A stretch of DNA of 64,000 bases from Gammaproteobacteria bacterium. GTDB taxonomy: Bacteria; Pseudomonadota; Gammaproteobacteria; Steroidobacterales; Foliamicaceae. The position numbers and the translations under genes were made by a program. Each line of letters opens with the position of its first letter. Positions within the stretch are counted from its first letter, which is position 1. Of this stretch, positions 17,524 to 25,550 are shown in pieces. The stretch spans positions 143,966 to 207,965 of the forward strand of contig JAPOWV010000013.1 in NCBI GenBank assembly GCA_026707445.1, given 5' to 3'. The notes below the pieces were generated by a model. It saw only the letters and a program-made list of their open reading frames with translations, was not told the origin of the DNA and searched no databases.

Positions 17524-18878
17524 GTGTGGGCCTCCCTCCTGCGCAACGGGTTGAGCGTCTCCTTGACCTCGTAGATCGAAACGGCCGGGAATATCTTCAC
17601 GAACAACAGGAACAGCGTCGTGAAGATGGCAAACGAGCCGACCGTGATGGAAATCTCGACCAGGCTCGGGAAGTAGGTTCCGAACACGTCGGGCAGGAAC
17701 TTGCGCGGCAGCGAACTGGCGACGATGACGAAGCGCTCCGTCAGCATGCCGATGTTGATCAGGATGGAGATCACCAGCATCAGGTTCCAGTTGGTGCGGA
17801 TGCGGCGCGAGAACAGCACCAGCGGGACCACCGCGCAGAACAGGATCATCTCCCAGTACAGCCACCAGAACGGGCCTTCCCAGATCCTGTAGAGGATTGC
17901 CTCGTATTCGAAGCTCGTGCCGCTGTACCAGCCACTGAAGTTCTCGCAGATGTTGATGTACGTCCAGATGAGCGAAAGCACCAGCAGCAGCTTGGACAGG
18001 TTGTCGATGTGCAGTTGCCCGATGTAGCGCCCGAAGCCCATGAATTTGCGCAACATCCACATTACGGTCACGATCCCGGCCGTGCCCGAGTAGATCGCCC
18101 CGCAGACGAAATAGGGCGCGAAAATGGTGTGGTGCAGGCCGGGAACCGTGGACATCGCGAAGTCCCAGGACACGATTGAGTGCACCGAAACCGCCAGAGG
18201 GATCACGAGCACGGCGAAAAAGGTGTAGGCCCAGCCCAGCGTGTGCCACTCATGGGCCGTGCCGCGCCAGCCGAAGCACATGACCGCGTAAATCCTTCTG
18301 CGCAACCCGGTGGAGCGGTCGCGCACCGCGGCGAAGTCCGGCAGCGATCCCATGTAGATGAACACGCTGCTGGCCGTCAGGTAGGTCAGGATCGCCATCA
18401 CGTCGAACATCAGCGGCGAGCGGAAGTTCGGCCACAGCTCCATCGGGTTGGGGAAGGGGAAGGTCCAGTGCACGAACCACACCCGCCCCACGTGCACCAT
18501 CACGAACATGGCCGCGGTCATCAGCGAGAACAGCGTCATCGCCTCCGCGCTCCGGTAGATCGACTTGCGCCAGTCCGACTGCGTGATATGCAGCACCGCG
18601 GACAGCAGGGTTCCCGAGTGGCTCAGCCCGATCCAGAAGATGAAGTTGGACAGGTAGGTGCCCCACATCGCGTTGCGGTTCATGCCCGCGGCGCCCACGC
18701 CCACGATAATCTGGTAAATCCACGGCGCGACAAAGAACAGCAACGCCGTGCCGGCGGATATGCCGAGCGTCACCCAGTAGCGCCAGGTGGTGGTGGTCAG
18801 CGCGTTGATGACGTCGTTGTTGACCTCCGAGTAACTCGGCTGGCCGTGGTCGAACATCAGTTCCCGGGTTGCCGACAT
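17520..18878 (-). CDS. actC: ACIII subunit C (NrfD/PsrC-family quinol-binding membrane subunit)
   Basis: A 452-residue polytopic protein with about ten helices of the NrfD family. Conserved pieces include 'WGTYLSNFIFWIGLSHSGTLLSAVLH' and 'WDFAMSTVPGLHHTIFAPYFVCGAI'. In ACIII and Qrc this subunit provides the quinol-oxidising site beside the Fe-S subunit. It is 2 bp downstream of the Fe-S protein gene and overlaps actD. It is the membrane core that the peripheral A, B1 and B2 subunits attach to. Confidence 0.92.
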   Translation of the reverse strand: MSATRELMFDHGQPSYSEVNNDVINALTTTTWRYWVTLGISAGTALLFFVAPWIYQIIVGVGAAGMNRNAMWGTYLSNFIFWIGLSHSGTLLSAVLHITQSDWRKSIYRSAEAMTLFSLMTAAMFVMVHVGRVWFVHWTFPFPNPMELWPNFRSPLMFDVMAILTYLTASSVFIYMGSLPDFAAVRDRSTGLRRRIYAVMCFGWRGTAHEWHTLGWAYTFFAVLVIPLAVSVHSIVSWDFAMSTVPGLHHTIFAPYFVCGAIYSGTAGIVTVMWMLRKFMGFGRYIGQLHIDNLSKLLLVLSLIWTYINICENFSGWYSGTSFEYEAILYRIWEGPFWWLYWEMILFCAVVPLVLFSRRIRTNWNLMLVISILINIGMLTERFVIVASSLPRKFLPDVFGTYFPSLVEISITVGSFAIFTTLFLLFVKIFPAVSIYEVKETLNPLRRREAHT

Positions 18879-18880
18879 GG

Positions 18881-19729
18881 TCAGGCTACCGCCTCACTCG
18901 ATTCTTCCGACCACATGACCGGGCTTGCGGCGTGGCTGTCGGACTCTTCGCCGTGATGGTCGTCATCTTCGTGACCCGCCAGCGGCTCGCGGGCGTTCTT
19001 GAGGTAAACGACGCTGGGATGGGTGTTCAGTTCCTCCAGCACCTTGTAGGCCCGCGGATCCTCGAGCTTGCGCGAAACGGCGCTGTCCGGGTCGTTGCGG
19101 TCGCCGAATACGATCGCGTCGGTCGGGCAGGCCTGGGCGCAGGCCGGCTGGGCCTCGCCGTCGGCCACCCGCCGGTCCTCGTCGCGCGCCAGGTCCTTGG
19201 CGCGGTTGATGCGCTGCACGCAGAAGGTGCACTTTTCCATCACGCCCTTCTCGCGCACGGTCACGTCCGGGTTCAGTTGCTGTTCCAGCGGCTCGTCCCA
19301 GGTGTAGGTGAACCAGTTGAAGAAACGCACCTCGTAGGGGCAGTAGACGGCGCAGGTGCGGGTCCCGATGCAGCGGTTATAGACCTGCGCGTTGAGGCCG
19401 TCCTGGTTGTGATAGGTGGCGAACACCGGGCAGGCGATTTCGCAGGGCGCCTCGTCGCAGTGCTGGCACAGCATCGGGATGAAGTTCAGCCGCGCGTCGG
19501 GGTAATCGCCGTCCCAGTAGCGCTCGATGCGCAGCCACTTCATCTCGCGGCCCTGCCGCATCCGCTTTTCGCCCACGATGGGCAGGTTGTTCTCCGCCTG
19601 GCAGGCCACCACGCAGGCCTCGCAGCCGGTACAGCGGTCCAGGTCCACGGCCATGGTCCAGTGGTATTCGAATTCCGTGTAGTAGCCGGCGGTGCGGTAC
19701 TCGCGCAGTTTGTCCCTTATCGTGCTCAT
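18881..19729 (-). CDS. ACIII/Qrc Fe-S subunit (B2/QrcC-like, four cubane motifs)
   Basis: A 282-residue ferredoxin-like protein with four cysteine clusters: 'CTGCEACVVACQAEN', 'CQHCDEAPCEIACP', 'CIGTRTCAVYCPYEVRFF' and 'CTFC' with 'CAQACPTDAI'. This is the DmsB/PsrB-like electron wire. In most Alternative Complex III enzymes it is the C-terminal domain of one large ActB; here it is a separate gene, as QrcC is. The ATG at 19727-19729 has AGGA five bases upstream and starts 4 bp after the upstream subunit's stop. The acidic His-rich tail after residue ~255 is not part of the usual domain. Confidence 0.92.
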   Translation of the reverse strand: MSTIRDKLREYRTAGYYTEFEYHWTMAVDLDRCTGCEACVVACQAENNLPIVGEKRMRQGREMKWLRIERYWDGDYPDARLNFIPMLCQHCDEAPCEIACPVFATYHNQDGLNAQVYNRCIGTRTCAVYCPYEVRFFNWFTYTWDEPLEQQLNPDVTVREKGVMEKCTFCVQRINRAKDLARDEDRRVADGEAQPACAQACPTDAIVFGDRNDPDSAVSRKLEDPRAYKVLEELNTHPSVVYLKNAREPLAGHEDDDHHGEESDSHAASPVMWSEESSEAVA

Positions 19730-19733
19730 CGTC

Positions 19734-21920
19734 CTAGTGCTCGTCTTCCGGTCCGAGAATCTGTCTGCCCAGCGTGCGGCTGACGCCGCTGGTCTTCGTC
19801 ATACGTACGCGCTCACCCGTCTTCCGCAACGCCACGCGGGTGGCGGCCCAGGCCAGCGCCCCGGTCTTCCCGTCGCGTTCGGCCGCGAGCAGCGAGGCCG
19901 GGTTCACCCCGCGGCCCTGCGCGTAACGGCCATTGGCCTGGTGCCCCTGCCCCAGCGGCATGGCAATCACATCCGGACGCACGCCCGGATACCGGAGCAC
20001 CGGCGCGGACACCGTTCCGGCCGGCGAACTTACTTCCACGACGTCGCCGTCCCTGAGGTTCAGCTCATCCGCCGTAGCCGGGCTCACTTCGACCCAGCTT
20101 CCGTAGGCAACGCTGGTCTGCGGGTCCGGCAGTTCCTGTATCCAGGGCAGCCTGGCGCCCTTGCCTTCACGCAATCCCGGCGTCTGGAAGGGGTGAAGCA
20201 CGAAGGGATACTCGGATGCATCTCCCGCAAACTGCGCTTCGGACGGCGCCGCGGGCACCGTTGCCTCGGCCGAGAACTCATCGGCCATCCCTTCCACCAG
20301 ATCGGCGACCCAGACGCCTTGCTGCTGCACTTGCCGGAAACCGGCGTCGAAATCGTCCTGAATACCAAGGTTGGTCCATGCAGTCGCCCACTCGGAGCGG
20401 GTATAGGCTTCGGCATCCTCATACGGGAGAGCCTCGGCCAGTGCCCCGCCGGACCGCTGCGCAAGCCGAAGAACGATATCGGTGACGGACAGCGTGTCGT
20501 ACAGGCGTCTTTGCACCGGCTGCTGCAACGTGACCGACAACTTCCCGTTTCCGGGAAGCGAAATGTCGTCGTCCCAGGTTTCGAAAAAGGTGTCCGTAGC
20601 CAGGATCCAGTCTGCCGCGCTCGCCGTATCGCTGGGAAAGCTGTCCAGCGCCACAACCAGTTCGGTCCTGTCGAGGGCGCCGCGCAAACCCAGGGAGTGC
20701 GGCAGATCGTGCAGCGGGTCCACGCCCGCCACGATCACCAGCGACACTTCGCCGTTGGCCGCCTCGGCAACGAATTTCTCGATGTCGCTCAGCGCCGCAA
20801 AGCGGGGCGCGTGAGCCAGGTTGGGCCTGACGGTCGTCCCGGCGGCGCCAAGGATCCGGTTCAGCGCCGCCACGCAGGTCAGCGCTTCGGTCGCGTTCGC
20901 TCCGGCGCCCACTGCTCCGCCACCCAGGACCAGGGGTGTCTTCGCGGCCGCCAACCGATCGGCCAGCGCGCGCAATCGTTCGGCGGGGAGGTCCGCCAGC
21001 GCCGCGGCCTCGTCAAGGCTCAAGGCACCGGGCAGGCCTTCCCAGCCCGCCGGTTCGTCATCCGGACCGGCCCGGCCAAGCAATTCCGCGCCCAGCGCCA
21101 GCGCCAGCGCGCCTTCGGTCCCCGGCCGCGCGGGCAGCCACTCGTCCGCATTGGCTCCGGTCAGCGACATGCGCGGTTCAACCTGAACGAGGTATCCGCG
21201 ATGGCCGTCGCCGCCCTGGCGAAACTCGCCATAGGCCTTGGAATAGCCCACCGGCGAGCGCCAGGCGCCGAGGAAGTCGGCGCCAAAGGAAACGACCAGG
21301 TCGGCTGATCCGATGTCGTAGTGCGGAAGGCCGCTGAAGCCGTACATCGCCTTCGCGGCCGCCAGCTCGGTTGCCGGGGTATCCAGGCCGAGACGCAGGA
21401 CGTTCGCGCCCAACGCTTCGCGGAACTTGTCCAGCGCCTCCTCGCCGGAACTGAGAAAGCCGCCGGTGAGGATCCAGGTGCGACCGCCCATTCCCGCGGA
21501 CTGCAACGCCCCCAGGCGCGGCGCAATGGCCTCGAAGGCCTCCTTCCAGGAAGACTCCACAAAGCCGCCTTCCCCGTCGGAGCGCATGGGCGAGCGTAGC
21601 CGGTCGGGGTTGTACAGGGCGTTGAGGCTGGCCTGACCCAGCGCGCAGGTGCCGCCCCGGCTGACTGGATGATTGGGGTTGCCCTCGATCTTCTTGGCCC
21701 GGCCTTCGCGCACCCGCACCGAAATGCCGCAGCCGGCCGGGCACATTCGGCACAGGGTTTTGTACCAGGTGTCCATGCCCGGGGAGAAATCCTCGGGCGG
21801 AATATGCGTGGACAGCAGCGTTTCCAGCGGCCGCTGGTTCACCTCGCCCAGCAGAAGGCCGGTCCCGACGCCGACGCCGCCGCCGGCCAGGTACTTGAAT
21901 ATGTCCCTGCGGTTCAGCAT
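19734..21920 (-). CDS. ACIII/Qrc molybdopterin-oxidoreductase-like subunit (B1/QrcB-like)
   Basis: A 728-residue protein with a Tat-type N-terminus ('LNRRDIFKYLAGGG') and the DMSO-reductase/formate-dehydrogenase fold. It ends with the molydopterin-dinucleotide-binding barrel ('WVEVSPATADELNLRDGD'). At the N-terminus 'LCRMCPAGCGISV' plus 'GGTCALGQ' form the four-Cys motif of the FS0 [4Fe-4S] cluster. Canonical ActB proteins have lost these cysteines, as far as I recall the family. No clear Mo-ligating Cys or Sec is apparent at the usual position, so it may be Mo-free like QrcB. Exported by Tat, it would sit in the periplasm with the cytochrome subunit. Confidence 0.9.
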   Translation of the reverse strand: MLNRRDIFKYLAGGGVGVGTGLLLGEVNQRPLETLLSTHIPPEDFSPGMDTWYKTLCRMCPAGCGISVRVREGRAKKIEGNPNHPVSRGGTCALGQASLNALYNPDRLRSPMRSDGEGGFVESSWKEAFEAIAPRLGALQSAGMGGRTWILTGGFLSSGEEALDKFREALGANVLRLGLDTPATELAAAKAMYGFSGLPHYDIGSADLVVSFGADFLGAWRSPVGYSKAYGEFRQGGDGHRGYLVQVEPRMSLTGANADEWLPARPGTEGALALALGAELLGRAGPDDEPAGWEGLPGALSLDEAAALADLPAERLRALADRLAAAKTPLVLGGGAVGAGANATEALTCVAALNRILGAAGTTVRPNLAHAPRFAALSDIEKFVAEAANGEVSLVIVAGVDPLHDLPHSLGLRGALDRTELVVALDSFPSDTASAADWILATDTFFETWDDDISLPGNGKLSVTLQQPVQRRLYDTLSVTDIVLRLAQRSGGALAEALPYEDAEAYTRSEWATAWTNLGIQDDFDAGFRQVQQQGVWVADLVEGMADEFSAEATVPAAPSEAQFAGDASEYPFVLHPFQTPGLREGKGARLPWIQELPDPQTSVAYGSWVEVSPATADELNLRDGDVVEVSSPAGTVSAPVLRYPGVRPDVIAMPLGQGHQANGRYAQGRGVNPASLLAAERDGKTGALAWAATRVALRKTGERVRMTKTSGVSRTLGRQILGPEDEH

Positions 21921-21924
21921 GGCG

Positions 21925-22482
21925 TCAGTAGTGACAGGTCAGGCAATCGCGGCCGTTGGCCACGTCTTCCTCGGTGTGGCAATCGATGCACCAGGGCATG
22001 CGAAGGTTCTCGTTCAGATCGACGCGCCGCGTAACGCGGACCATTTCCTCCACCGGCCCGTGGCAGGTCTGACACTCGACGCCGCCGCGTATATGCGGCT
22101 TGTGCCGGAAATGGACGAAATCGGGAGTGTCGTGGACCTTGACCCAGGGAATGCCTTCTCCGCGCTCCCAGTAGTCGAATAGCTTCACCACGTCGGGCGT
22201 GTCGCGGACCTCGGTAAGGCCCTTGTGGCAGCCCACGCAGGTCTCGACGCTGGGCACCCCTGCCGTCGCCGAACGGCCGGCCCAGGAATGGCAGTACTCG
22301 CAGGGAATCTCGTTTTCGCCGGCGTGAACCTCGTGGCTGAATTCGATCGGCTGGACCGGCGTGTAGTCGTTCAGCATGGCGCCGTGCGCCCAATGTCCGA
22401 TGTAAGCACCGACAATCGCCAGCACGGCAATAATCAACCCCTTGATCACCGGCCGCGCGGCTTCGAACACACCAATGGACAC
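21925..22482 (-). CDS. actA: ACIII subunit A-like pentahaem membrane-anchored cytochrome c
   Basis: A 185-residue protein beginning at the GTG at 22480-22482 (GGAG upstream). One N-terminal helix ('VIKGLIIAVLAIVGAYIGHW') anchors it, then five CXXCH motifs follow: CEYCH, CVGCH, CQTCH, CIDCH and CLTCH. Haem number, the class III fold spacing and the position as first gene of the operon match ActA/QrcA, which passes quinol electrons to the outside. A reading extended upstream to 22548 crosses the -10 box and is not used. It ends 4 bp before the B1 subunit gene. Confidence 0.9.
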   Translation of the reverse strand: MSIGVFEAARPVIKGLIIAVLAIVGAYIGHWAHGAMLNDYTPVQPIEFSHEVHAGENEIPCEYCHSWAGRSATAGVPSVETCVGCHKGLTEVRDTPDVVKLFDYWERGEGIPWVKVHDTPDFVHFRHKPHIRGGVECQTCHGPVEEMVRVTRRVDLNENLRMPWCIDCHTEEDVANGRDCLTCHY

Positions 22483-22510
22483 GAACAACTCCAACCCTTG
22501 ACGGCGCGCG

Positions 22511-22539
22511 ATTATAGACGGTTCCGGCCCGTCTGCCCA
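22511..22539 (-). promoter_or_regulatory. Sigma70-type promoter of the ACIII-like operon
   Basis: On the minus strand TATAAT (22511-22516) is a perfect -10 box and TGGGCA (22534-22539) a 4-of-6 -35 box, with a 17-bp spacer. The start codon of the pentahaem subunit lies 28 bases beyond the -10, giving room for the GGAG ribosome site. The divergent AMP-ligase gene starts at 22596. Confidence 0.6.
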
Positions 22540-22595
22540 CCTTTCCAACCGCAGCGGTTATTCAAGCGCAATGCCTGCTGGCTTAAACTGCGAAC

Positions 22596-24119
22596 ATGCT
22601 GCAACACCGGTTCATCAAAAGCGTCAGGAAACACCCGAACAAGGTAGCCATCAGGGACAAGGCCATCGACCGGGATGTGACCTATTCACGCGCCCTGCTC
22701 GGCGCGCTTGTTCTGGCGCGGCGCTTCCGGAAAATGGAGCGGGGACGCATCGGCATCCTGTTGCCCACCTCTTCGGGCAGTGCCCTGGCTGTCGTGGGTG
22801 CGCTGATGGGCGGGTTGACACCCGTCATGATCAACTATTCAACCGGCGCCGCGAAAAACTGCGAATATGCACAAGCCCAATGTGATTTCCGAACCATCGT
22901 CACGGCCCGCGCATTGCTGGAACGCGTCGGCTGTGAGGAACTGCCGGACATGGTGTTCATGGAGGACATCATGGCCGGACTGGGCCGCTACGAAAAGCTG
23001 CTGGCCTATCTCAAGTCCAGGCTGCCGCCGGGCCGGCTAAAGCGCATTACGGGCAGCGGTGACCTGGACAGTCCCGCCGTAATACTGTTTACCAGCGGTA
23101 GTGAGAAAGACCCCAAGTGTGTCCAGCTTACTCAGCGAAACATTTTGTCCAATATAGATTCGTTCTCCGACATGATGGGCATCCACGAGATGGATCGGAT
23201 GTTGGCTGTGCTCCCCTGCTTTCACGTGTTTGGCCTGACAATCCATCTCTGGACCCCCCTGTGTCTGGGTATGACGGCCATTACCTACCCCAACCCTCTC
23301 GATTTCAAGGTCATCGCCAGACTCGTCAAGGAAGAAAAACCCCAGCTGCTTGTCGGCACTCCACTGTTCCTGGAAGGATATGCAAGACAGTCCCGGCCGG
23401 GAGATTTCGCCAGTGTGGAACTGGCTGTTGCTGGCGCCGACAAGTGTCCCGATTCCCTCAGGCGACTCTACCGGGAGAAGCACGAGCTGGATATCCTCGA
23501 AGGTTACGGCACCACCGAGACTTCACCCGTTATCTCGGTGAACCCACGGGGCGGAAATCGCCCCGGCAGCATTGGCGTGCCAATACCGGGCACTCGCGTA
23601 CGAATCGAGAATATCGACAACGGGGAGGACTGTGCGCCCGGCGAGACCGGCAAGATCATGGTGAAAGGCGAAGGGGTCATGTCCGGTTACCTGAATGACG
23701 TGGCAGAGTCCCATCTGCGATTGAAGTCAGGCTGGTATGACACCGGTGATCTCGGGGTTCTCGATAAGGATGGTTATCTGTGGCACAAGGGTCGTCTCAA
23801 GCGATTCGTGAAGATAGGCGGCGAGATGATCTCCCTGGTAAACGTGGAAGAGACACTCAAAGCGGTGATCGGCGAAGACGTGGAGTGTTGCGCGGTGGAA
23901 TTGCCCGACGCCAGGCGAGGTTCACGAATCATTGCCGTCACCAACAAGCGGATCGATGAACGGGACGTGGCCAGGAAACTCACCGAACAGCTGCCCAACC
24001 TGGCGCTGCCGAAAAAATACGTCGTGGTGAAGGAGTTGCCTGCCATGGGAAGCGGCAAGATTGATTTTCGCACTCTCACCGACATTGTGCGCCGGCAGGA
24101 AGACAACTCCCGGAGCTGA
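22596..24119 (+). CDS. Acyl-CoA / acyl-ACP synthetase (AMP-binding, ANL superfamily)
   Basis: A 507-residue adenylate-forming ligase. The A3 phosphate-loop region is 'VILFTSGSEKDPKCVQLT' (about residue 165), A5 is 'LEGYGTTETSPVIS', A7 is 'SGWYDTGDLGVLDKDGYLWHKGR' and A8/A10 ends in 'MGSGKIDFRTL' with the catalytic Lys. The overall pattern is closest to the acyl-ACP synthetase half of Aas and related fatty-acyl ligases, which activate fatty acids with ATP. The usual 'PKGV' of A3 reads 'PKCV'. Stretches such as 23101-23160 are clearly AT-richer than neighbours, hinting at a different origin. It stands alone between divergent and convergent genes. Confidence 0.86.
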   Translation: MLQHRFIKSVRKHPNKVAIRDKAIDRDVTYSRALLGALVLARRFRKMERGRIGILLPTSSGSALAVVGALMGGLTPVMINYSTGAAKNCEYAQAQCDFRTIVTARALLERVGCEELPDMVFMEDIMAGLGRYEKLLAYLKSRLPPGRLKRITGSGDLDSPAVILFTSGSEKDPKCVQLTQRNILSNIDSFSDMMGIHEMDRMLAVLPCFHVFGLTIHLWTPLCLGMTAITYPNPLDFKVIARLVKEEKPQLLVGTPLFLEGYARQSRPGDFASVELAVAGADKCPDSLRRLYREKHELDILEGYGTTETSPVISVNPRGGNRPGSIGVPIPGTRVRIENIDNGEDCAPGETGKIMVKGEGVMSGYLNDVAESHLRLKSGWYDTGDLGVLDKDGYLWHKGRLKRFVKIGGEMISLVNVEETLKAVIGEDVECCAVELPDARRGSRIIAVTNKRIDERDVARKLTEQLPNLALPKKYVVVKELPAMGSGKIDFRTLTDIVRRQEDNSRS

Positions 24120-24131
24120 TTCCCCGGATTG

Positions 24132-25550
24132 CTAGATCACGACCAGCGGGTCGTCCATGGTCGCCAGCGGTTCGAAACCGTCCTTCGTAACGACGATCAG
24201 ATCTTCGAGGTGGGCGCCGCCCCAGCCGATCTCCAGAGACGGCATGTCGATGGTCAGCGTCATGTTCTCCCGGAACGTCAGGTCGTCGGCAACCATGAAC
24301 GGCAAGCCGTCCCGGTAAGGCTGGTCCGTATGCTGCAGCCCGACGGAATGCGGCGAGGCGCCGAAGGTGGCCCTGGCCAGCGCGGCGTTCGCCTTGTTCA
24401 TGGCCTCTCCCGCATGCGCCCGCAGTTCCGAATACTTCAGGCCGGGACGAATCACGTCCAGCGCCGCTTCGTAGCCCTTGCGGATGATGCCGACCCGGTC
24501 GAGGACGTCCTTGCGCGGCTCGCCCAGGCACCAGGTGCGGCCGAAATCGCCGTGGTAGTAGTTGATCTGGCATACCGCGTCGACCATCATCGGGCGTCCC
24601 GGCACGACTTCGCCGTCGGCGAAGCCGCCGATAGTGCCCATCGCTATCCATATCGCCTTCGCACCGCGTTTGGCCGCTTCCTCGAGGAAAAGCTGGTCCG
24701 TGTCCGCCTTCGTCATGCCCGCTTCGATCTGCCGAAGCATCGCCATGCAGGCGTCCTGGTTGGCCCGCGCCGCGGCGCGCATGTGCACCAGTTCCACGTC
24801 GGACTTGATCATCCGGATCTTGCGAAAGGTGTTGTCGCCCGGAACGCAGGTGATCCTGTCCTGCCCCAGGCTGGACAGGATGTGGGCGATGCTCATGTCG
24901 TCCACCGCGACCCGCGCCTTCGCCAGTCCCGCTTCATCCAGCGCGCGCACCAGCGCCCATTCCGGCGTGGCCGCCTTGCTGTTCTCGAAGCGATGCTCCA
25001 TCTCCACCCAGCCCCGTTCGATGTCCGTAAGGCTTTCCTCCCGGATCGGCCGGCGGATGCCGCCGCGGGTGTCCGGCGGCTGGTTCCAGGTTTCGGGGTC
25101 CAGGTACTTCTCCCACGCCACCGGCGCGCTGTACGGGATGATCTCGGGGTACTCGCGCTCGGCGTTGGCGATGAACCACAGGTCGGTTGAGGCAACGACC
25201 AGGAAAGAAGGCTTGCCGGGGTCGCGGGGCATTACCGCGAAGCTGGGAATGGCCCTGAGCTTCTGCACCTCGTAGGAGAAGTAGTTGCCCAGGTAGAAGA
25301 CGTTGACCGGGTTGAGCGCGACGATTCCGTCGACGCCCTCCTGTTCCATGACCTCGTAGGCGCGCGGCCTGTTGACCAGGCTGCGCCCGTCGAAATCCTC
25401 TCCGGGGACCGGTCCGGGAGCGATAAGCCCCCAGTTGGCCTGCGCCGTTTCGGAGCCCAGCATGGTCGCCCCGAGCGCGAAGGCGGCGCCTCCCGCCAGG
25501 CCGGCGAAAAAATCGCGGCGTTCGATGTGATAGGGATCGTGTTTCGTCAT
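24132..25550 (-). CDS. Tat-exported M24-family (Xaa-Pro dipeptidase/creatinase-like) protein
   Basis: A 472-residue protein with a twin-arginine signal ('IERRDFFAGLAGGAAFALGA'), a creatinase-type N-terminal domain and the pita-bread C-terminal domain. Candidate metal ligands are Asp in 'MMVDAVCQINYYHGDFGRTW' (two Asp), His in 'GLQHTDQ', Glu in 'TIDMPSLEIG' and Glu in 'AHLEDLIVV', which is consistent with an active di-metal peptidase. M24 enzymes cleave Xaa-Pro or related amide bonds. The ATG at 25548-25550 overlaps the stop of the upstream PLP enzyme (ATGA). Periplasmic location and the pairing suggest joint processing of an unusual peptide or amino-acid derivative. Confidence 0.87.
   Translation of the reverse strand: MTKHDPYHIERRDFFAGLAGGAAFALGATMLGSETAQANWGLIAPGPVPGEDFDGRSLVNRPRAYEVMEQEGVDGIVALNPVNVFYLGNYFSYEVQKLRAIPSFAVMPRDPGKPSFLVVASTDLWFIANAEREYPEIIPYSAPVAWEKYLDPETWNQPPDTRGGIRRPIREESLTDIERGWVEMEHRFENSKAATPEWALVRALDEAGLAKARVAVDDMSIAHILSSLGQDRITCVPGDNTFRKIRMIKSDVELVHMRAAARANQDACMAMLRQIEAGMTKADTDQLFLEEAAKRGAKAIWIAMGTIGGFADGEVVPGRPMMVDAVCQINYYHGDFGRTWCLGEPRKDVLDRVGIIRKGYEAALDVIRPGLKYSELRAHAGEAMNKANAALARATFGASPHSVGLQHTDQPYRDGLPFMVADDLTFRENMTLTIDMPSLEIGWGGAHLEDLIVVTKDGFEPLATMDDPLVVI

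Noticed and set aside
19730..19733. Frameshift splitting a single actB gene into two
   Set aside because: Each half has its own complete domain, the second has a ribosome site and ATG 4 bp after the first stop, and separate subunits are known in Qrc. A sequencing error is still possible but not needed.
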